Shown: positions 34,874 through 45,963 of the stretch, piece after piece
Layout: each line of letters begins with the position of its first letter
Position numbering within the stretch: the first letter of the stretch is position 1
Assembly: GCF_024489055.1 (NCBI RefSeq)
Contig: NC_090228.1
Coordinates: forward strand, 43,707,238-43,771,237
Source: Chanodichthys erythropterus
Lineage: Eukaryota; Chordata; Actinopteri; Cypriniformes; Xenocyprididae
DNA length: 64,000 nt
Direction: 5' to 3'
The notes under the pieces: model-generated
Told to the model about the DNA's origin: nothing
Database searches by the model: none
Seen by the model: the letters and a program-made list of their open reading frames with translations, nothing else
Translations under genes and position numbers: made by a program

Positions 34874-35816
34874 ACCATAGCAAAAACTATTAAAACACAT
34901 AAAATAACTTAAAACATAAAACATGGTATTGGAGGTTTGAAGGGTCCATAAAAACACTGGTAGAGTGAAATATTCAGTCTTTGCTTACTACAATAAACTT
35001 TAACGCCTTGTTGGGGTTTGGCGCGGCCAAGAATGCATTTAAAGTAAAAGAAAAATAAAGTTATTTGTTCTGGTTTCATACTTCAATAACACCAAACCAA
35101 TCAAAACACTGTCAGTTTTTTTCCCCCAGAGACAGATGGAGCTGAGTACTAAACCATTTTATGTGTATTTTTACCTTTTTTAAGTGGTCTGCTTTAGCTT
35201 TCTGAGGCTTATTCTCACATACCATTTCTAAAATTGTATTAGAGATTTTTGTAGTCAACTACATTATTTTCCTAATTTATTTGAGATAAATTGAACTTAT
35301 AAAATTAATTTTATTTACAAGGGTCATGTTTGTGATTTTCACTTGTCATGTAGCCTAGAACCACTTCTGATCATAAAATCGAAAGACTCACGATTTTATG
35401 ACAGTACTTTTATTATTTACCTTTTTTTTGTCAGCGTTTAAACTCCAACTGATACAACATACAATACAACTTGTTTTTGTTGAGCTGCAGAGAAATTACA
35501 GATAGGGTCATAAGATTTTCAAGACAGTATTTTCCTCATCTTGAAAGTGTGGATGCTGCATCTATATGCTAATTCTGTTATGTGACACCACATTTATTTG
35601 TGTTAAAGCCCCTTTTCTCAACAAAAAATGTTTCCAAACTCATAGAAATAGATTTTGTCGACATTTGAGAAATTTTATGGCATTTCCATCAGCTTAACAT
35701 TTTAAAGTACTAAATCTTTTTTTGCCAAAAAATCCTTGAATGGAACCTGGCTACAGTCACATTCAGTTTGTCTTAGTTATCATGAGTGAGTTCCCTTGAA
35801 AATCTTATATATATCA
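34626..35816. other. Upstream flank of unit 2, no gene
   Basis: It is collinear with the flank of unit 1. A (TA)n tract at about 34832-34872 is specific to this copy. No gene is seen. Confidence 0.5.
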
Positions 35817-36711
35817 CAGTATCTCACAGAAGTGAGTACACCCCTCACATTTTTGTAAATATTTTATTATATCTTTTCATGTGACAACACTCAAGAAATT
35901 ACACTTTGCTACAATGTAAAGTAGTGAGTGTACAGCTTGTATAACTGTGTAAATTTGTTGTCCCCTCAAAATAACTCAACACACAGCCATTAATGTCTAA
36001 ACTGCTGGCTACAAATGTGAGTACACCCTTAAGTAAAAATGCCCAAATTGGGCCCAATTAGCCATTTTCTCTCCCGGGTGTCATGTGACTCGTTAGTGTT
36101 ACAAGGTCTCGGGTGTGAATGGGGAGCAGGTGTGTTAAATTTGGTGTCATCGCTCTCTCTCATACTGGTCACTGGAAGTTTAACATGGCACCTCATGGCA
36201 AAGAACTCTCTGAGGATCTGAAAAAAAAAAGAATTGTTGCTCTACATAAAGATGGCGTAGGTTATAAGAATATTACACGGTGGCCAAGACCATACAGTGG
36301 TTTAGCAGGTCATATTCCACTCAGAACAGGCCTCGACATGGCCGACCAAATAAGTTGAGTTCACATGCTCAGCGTCATATCAAGAGGTTGTATTTGGGAA
36401 ACAGACGTATGAGTGCTGCCAGTATTGCTACAGAGGTTGAAGGGGTGTGGGGTCAGCCTGTCAGTGCACACACACTGCATTAAATTGTTCTGCATGGCTG
36501 TCGTCCCAGAAGAGAGCCTCTTCTAAAGATGATGCACAAGAAAGCCCGCAAACAGTTTGCTGAAGACAAGCAGACTTAGGACATGGATTACTGGAACCAT
36601 GTCCTGTAGTCCGATAAAGACCAAAATAAAATTATTTGGTTCAGATGGTGTCAAGCGTGTGTGGCGGCAACCATGTGAGGAGTACAAAGACAAGTGCGTC
36701 TTGCCTACAGT
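35817..36711 (+). mobile_element. Truncated Tc1-like transposon at the unit 2/3 junction
   Basis: The left inverted repeat CAGTATCTCACAGAAGTGAG and the first half of the transposase region (MAPHGKELSEDLKKKR, NRPRHGRPNKLSS) match the element at 23320-24643. It retains a segment deleted there (ARKQFAEDKQT near 36545). The right half and right repeat are gone: after TGCGTCTTGCCTACAG it passes directly into gypsy remnant text (TATTGCATAGAGACCTG). Frameshifted by an A-tract near 36220. Confidence 0.85.
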
Positions 36712-37260
36712 ATTGCATAGAGACCTGTGTCTGAAGCATCCACCTCTACAACAAAAGGCAAAGCAGGATCTGGATGATCCAGAATAGGTGCTGAAGTACA
36801 ACATGTCTCGTGTCAGAAAAGGCAATGTGATGCAACCAGATTACAATTAAGTTTGACTTTATCCTCTCGTTCTTTGAGTAGTGTGGTAAGAGATGCCACT
36901 GCACTGTTGAAGCAGTGGATAAATCTCCTATAAAGGTTTGTGAACCCCAACAATATCTGCAGTTCCTTAACAGTGGTGGGACAGGGCCATTCTAGTACTG
37001 TCTTTGCCTAGAAATTATCCACCTCCTCTCCTTGTCAGATAGTCCAGGTAGGACACAGAAAAGGGATGAAACTCAAACTTCTCAGCCTTCATGAGTAGTT
37101 GATGGTCTATGCTCAAAATGTGGGGTATTAGCAATCTAGTGAAGTGGATAAGAGATGCAGCGACTAGTTCCTTGTCAGACTGTATGAATACGATCCCTAC
37201 TGTCAACCTTGTCACACAGTAAAATCTCAGATGTCATTATTGTCAGACTGTGCAGTCATA
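36712..37260 (-). pseudogene. Old Ty3/gypsy pol remnant, unit 3
   Basis: The minus strand contains LLMKAEKFEFHPFSVSYLDY (RT thumb region, near 37100) and then the RNase H junction. It starts abruptly at 36712, missing about 670 bp present in units 1 and 2. Confidence 0.75.
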
Positions 37261-37965
37261 TACAGTCAAGACTCGTTGAAGAAGAAAAAACGGACACACA
37301 ATGACACATTAGGTGAAAGTGAGCTGCATTACACATGGGATTTAAATGGTGGCTACAAAGAAATCTCTAATTTGGTCATGGCTTGTCTTGAAAAACAAAG
37401 TCAATTTGACAGTTGTTGTACAAGTCATGCTGCAGGACTGTGATCAAATCTGACACTGACAGAATTTCGTCAAATGTCAAATTTGATCGCAACAATCATT
37501 AATTGGCTGTCGTTGAATGTCAAACTAATAATTAAAACGAATGATTCAGATTTTATCCTAGGATCAGAGGAATCTTTCAGGATTGTGGTCAAAATTGTAG
37601 TGCGACAGTGGACTTTAACTATGGATACAATTCAAATTTTGCTGTAAAACAGCTCTAAAAGACAAGAGTGTCATTTATTTAGCTCAAGTGAGTTAAGATC
37701 TTTAACATTTAAAACAAGATCAATTCAGCTGTAAACTGTTCTAAAAAAAGGCAGCAATGTAGTTCTTCAGTTTATTGTTGATTCAGTTCAGATACCAGTG
37801 TTGATGTTTCAAGATGTGTCTCAGCTATATAGCAGCTCTACAGAAGACAACAGTGCCATTATCCAGTGTACTTGAACCTCAAGTCTTTACACATGAAACG
37901 CTTCTCTCCATTGTTATTACATTAGGTGTTTCTTGTCTGTAATACTCATTCCACCCTGGTGACAT

Positions 37966-38846
37966 TTAAAAGCTCTCTCTCAAGTGAATCCTCATGTGGA
38001 TTTCAAGGTGTTTTTTTTGAGTGAAACACTTTCCACACTTTGTGCATGTGTAAGGCTTCTCTCCAGTGTGAAGTCTCATGTGGACTTTAAGAGTTCCACG
38101 TCGAGCAAAACTCTTTCCACACTGAAGGCATGTGTAAGGCTTTTCTCCAGTGTGAACGCTCATGTGGACCTTAAGGGTTCCATGTTGTTCAAAACTCTTT
38201 CCACATTGAAGGCATGTGTAAGGCTTCTCTCCAGTGTGAATTCTCATGTGGCTCTTAAGGTTTCCAGGACGATCAAAACTCTTTCCACACTGTTGGCAGG
38301 TGTAAGGCTTTTCTCCAGTGTGAACTCTCATGTGGACCGTAAAGTTTCCATGTTGTTTGAAAGTCTTTCCGCACTGAAGGCATGTGTAAGGATTCTCTCC
38401 AGTGTGAACTCTCATGTGAACATTAAGGTTTCCTTTTTCATTGAACCCCTTTCCACACTGAAGGCATGTGTGAGGCTTTTCTCCAGTGTGAACTCTCATG
38501 TGGACCTTGAGGTTTCCATGACGATCAAAACTCTTTTCACACTGAGGGCATGTGTAAGGCTTCCCTCCAGTGTTAACTCTCATATGAACTTTAAGGCTTT
38601 CATCTTGATTGAAACTCTTTCCACACTGAGGGGATCCGTTAGGCTTCTCTCCAGTGTGAATTCTCATGTGGACTTTAAAATTTCTTTGTTGATTGAAACT
38701 CTTTCCACAGAGAATGCAAGTGAAATCACTTGTAGTTTGAGCTTTTTTTCCTGTGCAAGTTTTTTCAGTCTGTGAGCATTTAAAAGATTTTTCTCCAGGT
38801 TTCTCTGCATTGAGTAATTCCCTCTCCTCTTTCAGCGACATTACAT
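37966..38846 (-). CDS. FINZ-ZNF gene 3, zinc-finger exon
   Basis: The exon opens at 38846 after CTTAG and joins 44701 in phase 1 to give a 333-aa protein. The N-terminal linker is shortened (KEERELLNAEKPGEKSFKCS, lacking the DQYENLHDLI segment of the others). Nine modules follow. Eight have complete C2H2 ligands, and finger 2 has lost its first Cys and last His (GSPQC ... HMRVN). Two fingers have Phe where the helix Leu is usual (NQQRNFKVH, KQHGNFTVH). Linkers are almost all TGEKP. The open frame extends upstream into the intron, but the CTTAG acceptor and the FINZ exon define the real structure. Confidence 0.9.
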
Positions 38847-39404
38847 CTAAGATGAAAAAACAACAACAATAAATTAAATCCAGTTTAATCACACACAAAG
38901 CGAATGACAACAAAACATTTAACTCTCTGGAGTCTGAGGCTGATTTGGGCCCTGGAGAAGTTCTGACATGCCCTTTGTGCTTTTTTCAGTTGTTCATAAA
39001 CATATTAATGACAAAAGTGTCATTACACTGTATTCAGCACAAACTAGACTGCCATAATATGTGAGGAACATGTATGTAAATGTTTGTGTTTTTGAAGGAA
39101 TAACGTTTATGCGTGGTTATTGAAAAAACAAAAAACTTAAGTCACTGAAATAAGGCCAAAAAAATAATATTAAATCAGTGTTCACAAGACTTCTGGGTAT
39201 TGGAGGTTGTAGACTAGAGTTTTTGCTTCAAAATTATGTCAAAATTATCCTGCCTACTCGTTCATATAAAACAATAGAGAAATTTAAATTTTGTAAGACA
39301 CTTTTTGTCAAGAAACACAGTATGCGTTGAGGTGTGAATCATGAATAATCCTGTAATTCACACCTGAGAAGACAAAATAATCGCATAATGAGCTGCATAT
39401 TAAT

Positions 39405-40580
39405 TAGGGGTGGGACAAAATATCGATATGGCGATATATCGTCATCCTTCTCTGTGCGATACGAGAATCGCATCGCTGCGCCAAATATCGATATTTTAAT
39501 TTTAAAATAATAAAGCGCTATATGTAGATTTCTTTGCTCAAAACGTCCTACTTCAAGGCAGCGCTCGAAACATGAATGAGGGAAACGTGAACTTAAGTTA
39601 ACTAACCTAAGAAAAAGAGGTTATTAACAGGATGGCGGACAGCAGTGTGAGTAAAATAGATGCCCCAGCCACGTTTAAGTTCAAAGTCTTGACGCACATT
39701 TATACCATTGATGTGACAGTCGTAGACATCTTTGACGTTCTTCACCGAGCGCTTAGATATACACGGGAGCATTCGAAAGCATATATTAGGGATCTTCTGA
39801 TAGACGCCTGCTTTCGAACGCTCCCGTGTATATCTAAGCGCTTGAAGAACGTCAAAGGGTCTGTTTGCACCTGGTGACTTCATGCATTTTCTCTGATCGG
39901 ATAGCTATCTGATCGTGAAAAGACCAGGTCTAAATGCCTAAAAACGCATTTGAGACGGATTTAAATCCGATCGCTCAAACCACTTCAGGAGATGGTATGG
40001 GACGCATTCCAGTCAAAACGGTCTATGCTCAGTCTAAATGCATCTGGTTGTTGAAACTACATATGTAAATTTTACTTCTCCCAAAAATACTAAAACTGAA
40101 ACATGTGAGAGTCAGATATGACAACGCTACTGCATCACACATCGCCGCAGATCTCTTCAGCAAGCTGACGCGCAAACTGCCGCATATGAAAGTGAAAGTA
40201 AGTCGCAGACACATGACACACAATTAACTTCATTAAAAGTAATGAGACCTTATACCAGTGCTGTTGCCGCTCTCTCCTTTTGCAGTCTTTGATTTTTAAA
40301 TTAACTGATGGTCAATAAAATGCACCTCATATTTCTTGCTTTCGGTGACATGAACTCTATTAAATGTACATATAAGATCGGATTTATCCATTAACCTGCA
40401 CTTAACTTTTTCACGTGCATTTTGTTTTCATATTAAGACCAATATCGCGATGTATCATTATAGGATTGTCTAGCGATATATCGATTATCGCAGAATCGCT
40501 GACTCACGATATTATCGTTATCGTGAGCCATTTATCGTGATCGTATCGTATCCTGAGGTACCCTCCGATTCCCACCCCTA
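39405..40580. mobile_element. Non-autonomous hAT nested in the TTAA element
   Basis: The ends are TAGGGGTGGGACAAAATATC and, inverted, GATTCCCACCCCTA, flanked by exact 8-bp ATATTAAT (39397-39404, 40581-40588). A plus-strand stub at 39632 (MADSSVSKIDAPATFKFKV) resembles the start of a BED-finger hAT transposase, so this is probably a deletion derivative of a full hAT. CGATATATCG-type palindromes fill both subterminal regions. Confidence 0.88.
39729..39862. repeat. Hairpin with arms of about 45 bp
   Basis: GCGCTTAGATATACACGGGA on the left returns as TCCCGTGTATATCTAAGCGC on the right, and the match continues outward to TTTGACGTTCTTC / GAAGAACGTCAAA. A loop of about 35 bp separates the arms. The arms are nearly perfect, implying recent origin or selection. 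Confidence 0.8.
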
Positions 40581-41813
40581 ATATTAATGAGCTCTTTCAG
40601 TTAGGAAGGCTGTGAAAAAACCCTCTGTGATGTCTCAAGCTCATCATGGTGTATATCAAACATACAGAAAATACAGCAATACTGTGAAATATTATTACAA
40701 TTTAAAATAATGGTATTCTTTTATATACTTTAAAATATAGTGTATTTCTGTGATGCAAAGTGTCTGAACAATTATGTTACCTCTATGGCATTTCATATAG
40801 GCTTTTAGATTAAAAGCAAGCCCATTTGAAGAAATATTGATGGATTCTCATATGTTTGTCAATTTTCTATACAGAGGAGTAATATTTATTCAATATTTAT
40901 TGTCATTACTATGAGCGCTGGATACTGTGTTTTCAATTCACACCTGCAGCCGGAGGGCACTCTGTGCACCTTTAGTCCACAAATGTCTCAGTGAAGAACA
41001 GGCATACCATGTGACATTCCAGGAACTAACCAAACTAACAGAGGCTTCCAGAGATCGCTAACTATGGCTATGCAAAACACTTTTGAAGACAAATACACGA
41101 TTGAGATGATGTATACATGTATTGCCTCAGAATTTGCGTCTGAATAGCGCTGGCTCCGTGGACGTGGCCAAATGAGCTGAATCACAGATTTCTGACATGG
41201 CTCTTATTTTCATACAGATTACATAAACAGAGAATATTTGTTTTCGATTTGACATACACGATTTAAAACCTGACTGTTTCTTTAGACATAAGTCTAATTT
41301 TTTTGTGATTAGTATTCACCGAGTTACAGTTCATTTTTCTGAGAACTATCACATTGGACTTCGTTCAGAGGGAGACGACAGATCACGCATCGTGTTAATT
41401 TCCTTTATTTTACAAAAAGCACAACATTTAGTTTTTACTCTGAGTGTACACAAATAAAAGAAGATATTCAACAGATTAAAATGATGTATTACTCTTAATT
41501 GTATGTGCAACATTGATGGAGTATTTTGAGTCTTTTTCACACTGGTAAGAAAAAAAACGAGGTGGTATCGCCAGCGATCTCAGACTCCAGAGTGTTAAAT
41601 ATGTAGAGCAACAACATATGCTAGATCCTATACTCCTATAGTCCTACTTGAACCAATACACCTGGCGGAAGGTTCTGACGTTGCCTGAAGACATTTATTA
41701 GCTGGTTCAGGTGTGTTTAAGATGACGGCCTTCCAGAAGCAGGATTCAACATGTCTGTCCTATACCTACTATGCTACTAAGAGGTGTTACATGTAATCTA
41801 AGAATGTCTTTCC

Positions 41814-43718
41814 CAGGGGTTCTCAACTCTGGCCTGCAAGATCCACTTTTCTGCAGAGTTTGCCTCCAAGCCTAGTCAAACAAATGAACAAGCTATTCAA
41901 GGTCTTTAGGAGTAATAGAAAGGTACAGGTAAATGAGTTTGATCAATGTTGGAGCTAAGCTCTGCAGGAATGGGGACCTTAATGGCCAGAGTTAAAGGGG
42001 ACATCGGATGCCAATTTTCCACTAGTAGTCTTCATGAAAAGTCTATTACATACTTTGATTAAAATTTCTTAATGGTTTTGTATAAAAACCCACCCTTTTT
42101 ACCTTGTCAAAAACAGCTCTGTTCACAGCGAGCCATTTCGGTGCATGTCCCTTTAAATGATAATGAGCTACTGTTCACCCCACCCCTATTTTCCATGAGC
42201 GGGCTGTAAACACTATTTGGCAGGTATTGCATTGAACTCACCATTCCTATTTCATAGTTATAAATGCTCAAAAGCGATTCAAATACATTTGAAAATGACT
42301 TATTGTAGTGTTACCATGTTATCTTTACTGTTACGACCAGCGTTCTTGTATTTGGTATTTGTCTGTTTTCTTTGCCCTTTTGTTATGTCAGTGTTCTAAT
42401 AGGTTGTTCAATGATGATGTACACTCTCTCTATTGGCGATTCAGAAGAGGCGTGGTCTTTATAAGGACGCTGCTGGCGTTCAACATGGAGCTCGGCCACG
42501 TTTGGGTTGAGAGCTCCTGGATCCCTCCTCCTCCGACCGATGATCAAACTTGCTACTTTCTAGTGAAAGTGTGCCTTTTGTACAACCTTTTGATCATGTT
42601 CAACATGTTCCTAATGTTATCTTTATATAACGTGGAGCGTAGGAGTGTCCTGCCTATTTATTTTGATAACTTGGTTTGTACTTTGTTTTTCGTTAGGGTG
42701 TTAGGGAAGGTAAATGTATTTTTTTTATTATGGCCATTTGGAGTTTTTCGACTTCCCCTAGACACGGGGTGTAATATTTACATAAAATGTACAGTTTAAC
42801 AAGACAATCACCTTAATGCATTGTTCATTATAAACGTGCAGTTATGAATTACAGTGAGAAGGCTCTAAATAGAAATTACATATGTTTGTTCGACTGTATT
42901 GTTTTGATATTGAACAAGCTGTGATGTCACGTTTGCAGTGCTTTGTTGTGTGTGCGTGAGGCGCCGGTGCGATCAAACAAACTCTGACCAATGGCAACAG
43001 ACGCCAACAGGGCTATCACACTAGCTGCATCCTGATCAACAAACTAACAGACGTGTTTGTTTGCGTTTATCTGCGCGGTATGAACTGGCCTTTAACTTTA
43101 GCCGCATTCGTCGTGGAACTTGCTAACTAGCACATTAGGAAGGCGATTTGCAAAGATTCATAAAAAAAAATCTATAACGTTACTCATCCTCTGGAGGTAC
43201 TGATCCATCCTTTAGGAACTTTTTAGCAAAACAAACTTTTTAGCAAAACAAACTTTCTAGCGCAGACATAAACGCATATAGGTAGATCCAGGGGCACATT
43301 CCCTTCAAAAACAAATTTAATCCACTGCGTTTTCAGTAGCTCAGATGTCGAGAGTAAAGGACGACTGCTATCATTCTTATATCCAATAATAAAATGCCTC
43401 AGTTGCTTTGGAGACATTCTTGTCTACACCTGCATGGCGTCAAAACAATGGCGGACTGTTTACAGCTCACTCAGGGCGGGTCTATGCTAAAACGGCAGTG
43501 TCCGTCAAGAGTCGTGGGAGGGGCCTGTGCAAATTTGCGTCACTTTGCCAAGAATCTGTGAATGGTTTGATCTGAAAAAGTGCTTATGATTTGTGGGGAT
43601 TAGAAAAAAAGCACTGGGTGGATTTTTAGCATTATAGGGTGGTTGTGTAATACACGTTTATGTCTAAACACCATGTAAAAGTGAATTTTGCATCCAATGT
43701 CCCCTTTAAGAACCATTG
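41814..43718. mobile_element. hAT-type MITE B, unit 3 copy, split by a TTAA element
   Basis: The left part begins CAGGGGTTCTCAACTCTGGC and the right part ends GAACCATTG. Uninterrupted paralogues at 28092-28276 and 53264-53436 have GGCCAGAGTTGAGAACCACT across the insertion point. Confidence 0.78.
41996..43705. mobile_element. TTAA-inserting element, family 3 (1.7 kb)
   Basis: The ends are AGGGGACATCGGATGC and GCATCCAATGTCCCCT (15 of 16), between TTAA at 41992-41995 and 43706-43709. A plus-strand open frame at 42308-42799 (163 aa, with several hydrophobic stretches) has no recognisable domain and no sign of translation. It is probably piggyBac-mobilised by target type. Confidence 0.85.
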
Positions 43719-44700
43719 TTCCATCTCCAGAACAAAAGTAAATCATACAGATTTTTCTATGTGATGACTTAGTGATATATGGCTGTTTGATGAGAAATAG
43801 ATTAAAAGTAGTTGCAATAAGCGTGTTAAGAATCCATAGCAGCAAGAACTGATGATGGCACGGTTTTAATGTTTGCTCGACCAATCAGCGGAAAGAGGCA
43901 TTTCATTCCCGCCCACATGCAGAGATCAAATATTGTTTATATTGTTTAAATACTGATCAAGTTGTTTATTCATTTTCTATCAGTGAACGAAAAATCAAGC
44001 CGAATTCTTGTTTTTCGCTTTGTTTGGGAAAAAAAGAAAAGAAAACGAAAAAGGTGCCTTTTTTATATATATATAAAAAAAAACTAATGACCAAAAGATG
44101 CACAGAACACTAACTAAACTATTCAAACCAAAAACAGTGAATAATGAAATAAAAAACAAAAGTGCATTTGAGTTTAATTGTAACCTCCATATATTCAGAG
44201 CGCAATGAAAAATAAGCTGCACATATTTTATTTTATTTTTTTTTAAGTTGGATTGAGAGTTGAAAATAAGAATCAGAAAGAGGTGCAGAAGACAATTTTG
44301 TATATTTCTGTTCCAGTTATCTGGAAATGTCTTATATTGACTTAATGAGTTGTTTTTGTGTCAAATAATAAGTGGGAAACATATGTACATGTGTGTATCA
44401 TTTTCCATTATTGTTATGTGAATTCAGGAACTGAGTTTATTGTAAATCTGAATTTGTGCATTTGGTATTAATGCTCATGAGACTGAGTGAAATTTATGTG
44501 CCTGTTTCTATGTAGGACAGTTACTTAAACATATTTGTGATATTTGTATATTAGTGCTGCTTCAAGTAGAACATGTCAAACAAAACCACTTTAATCAGGA
44601 CACTCCCATGACATTCTTCAAAATTATCATTCATTTTTGAAGATCTGGACACTTTAACAAGGATCAAATGACTGAGTTCAGCTTTGAGAAGGAAACTGAC
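43719..44700. other. Intron of gene 3, no gene
   Basis: The beginning (AACAAAAGTAAATC, GGATTTTTCTATG-like text) echoes the intron of unit 2 near 28490. The remainder is AT-rich with no recognisable feature. Confidence 0.45.
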
Positions 44701-44871
44701 CTGTTTGTTCCTCAGTATCTTCTTGTTTCACACTGAATGTTTCTTCAATCTTCATGTCTTCACTCTCCTCTTTAATAATCACCATCTTTATGTCTTCACT
44801 CTCCTCTTTAATAAACACCATCTTTATAATATTGTGTCACGTGGATCTCAGTTGCTTCACCAGGAGTTTTT
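44701..44871 (-). CDS. FINZ-ZNF gene 3, FINZ coding exon (partly doubled)
   Basis: The start codon is 44819-44821 and the donor GTCAG begins at 44700. It encodes 40 codons plus one base and splices to 38846. The first 12 residues are repeated: MVFIKEESEDIK then MVIIKEESEDMK, followed by one full FINZ tail (IEETFSVKQEDTEEQT). At the DNA level the 36-bp repeat is nearly perfect, so this is a recent slippage-type duplication distinct from the whole-FINZ doubling in genes 1 and 2. Confidence 0.85.
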
Positions 44872-45520
44872 CTGTGTTTGGACAATTTATCACATTTAGG
44901 ATGAGAATAATCAAAAGAAAGAAAATAAATCCAAACGAAATCTCTGGATGCATCTCAATCTTTTCCTACACTGAGAAAAAAAAAAGCATTAAGCCGACTT
45001 AGGCCAATACAGATGCTTAGTCTGTCAGAGTGATTGTTAATAGCCTAATTATCCCAAAAGACATTCAAAACTAGCACTACAAATTAATAAAAGAAAAAAT
45101 TATATTTAAAATTAATATTTTGGTATTTATGACTTATATTTGATATTTAATGATTTGTAGATCACATTTAATCGATTCATGAAAACATATGTGATTTGTT
45201 TGTAAAATTTGTCATTTATGTGTATTGAGCAGCAAGTGCTTCGAATCACTGAATCATTTTGGGAAACAACTGGTTCAGTTCACTCAGAGAAATGGAAGTT
45301 TTTTTCTTCATCGCCGAATTTGTTTATGATACAGGGAGAGAAACGAGACGCACCCTTTCGGTTACTCATGTGTTTTACTAAAAAAAAAAAAAATGTTTAA
45401 TTAAGGCATTTCAATATTACATTAAAAATATTTAATTTATTTTACACTACTAGTAAAAATTATAAAATACACTGAATTCTTTGTATTGATTTAAAAACAT
45501 AAAATGCTTAAAACACAAAC

Positions 45521-45610
45521 CTTTCATCAGCCGAATCACAGATACAGGAGTGCGGCGCAGCCTTATGGCATCACACCACCAGACCAAAATAAAAGTCCTG
45601 TATAGTTCAT
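45521..45610 (-). promoter_or_regulatory. Conserved promoter / 5'UTR exon, gene 3
   Basis: CAGGACTTTTATTTTGGTC, GATGCCATAAGGCTGCGC and GATTCGGCTGATGAAAG, then the GTTTGTG donor. It keeps the block seen in the other units with a T-to-C change in the CRE-like motif (GATGCCAT). A (TA)n tract follows upstream at 45656-45678. Confidence 0.58.
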
Positions 45611-45963
45611 AGAAATTTAATTTGATTGATATTTATTTACATACAGAAAACAAAGATATATATATATATATATATATAAGGTATTCAGCTGTAAAATGTA
45701 TATTTAATTATACATGTTGCACAGTGATGTACCGAAAATAAGAGTAATATGTGTAATTCTATCTAAAAGGCAAAACAGTCATAATTGAGTGCAGAAACCA
45801 TTTATTCCAGTGGTAGGTTGGTAAATGTTTTTCAGTAATTCATTTACAAATGTTGATGCAATTTTTTTTTAAAACATCTATTAAAACATCCTCTTTTTGT
45901 ACTGTCTTTTAATTATTTGTCTTGAGTGAGTCATAAATGTGTTTGTGTGTGTATATATACACA

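Larger units (their letters stand above)
38923..41594. mobile_element. TTAA-inserting element, family 2 (2.7 kb with nested hAT)
   Basis: The ends are CTCTCTGGAGTCTGAG and CTCAGACTCCAGAGTG (15 of 16 inverted matches), between TTAA at 38919-38922 and 41595-41598. The other units have uninterrupted text at this point in the intron (for example ACATTTAGATATGTAG in unit 4). No transposase is recognisable. A 1176-bp hAT derivative sits inside it. Confidence 0.88.

Noticed and set aside
37966..38913. Signal-peptide-like N-terminus (MLSFALCVIKLDLIYCCCFF) ahead of ZNF gene 3
   Set aside because: It is translated intron. The CTTAG acceptor at 38846 and the phase-matched FINZ exon define the true structure.
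42001..43700. Host gene inside the 1.7-kb TTAA element
   Set aside because: No exon structure, no conserved domain, and the whole interval is bounded by terminal inverted repeats.
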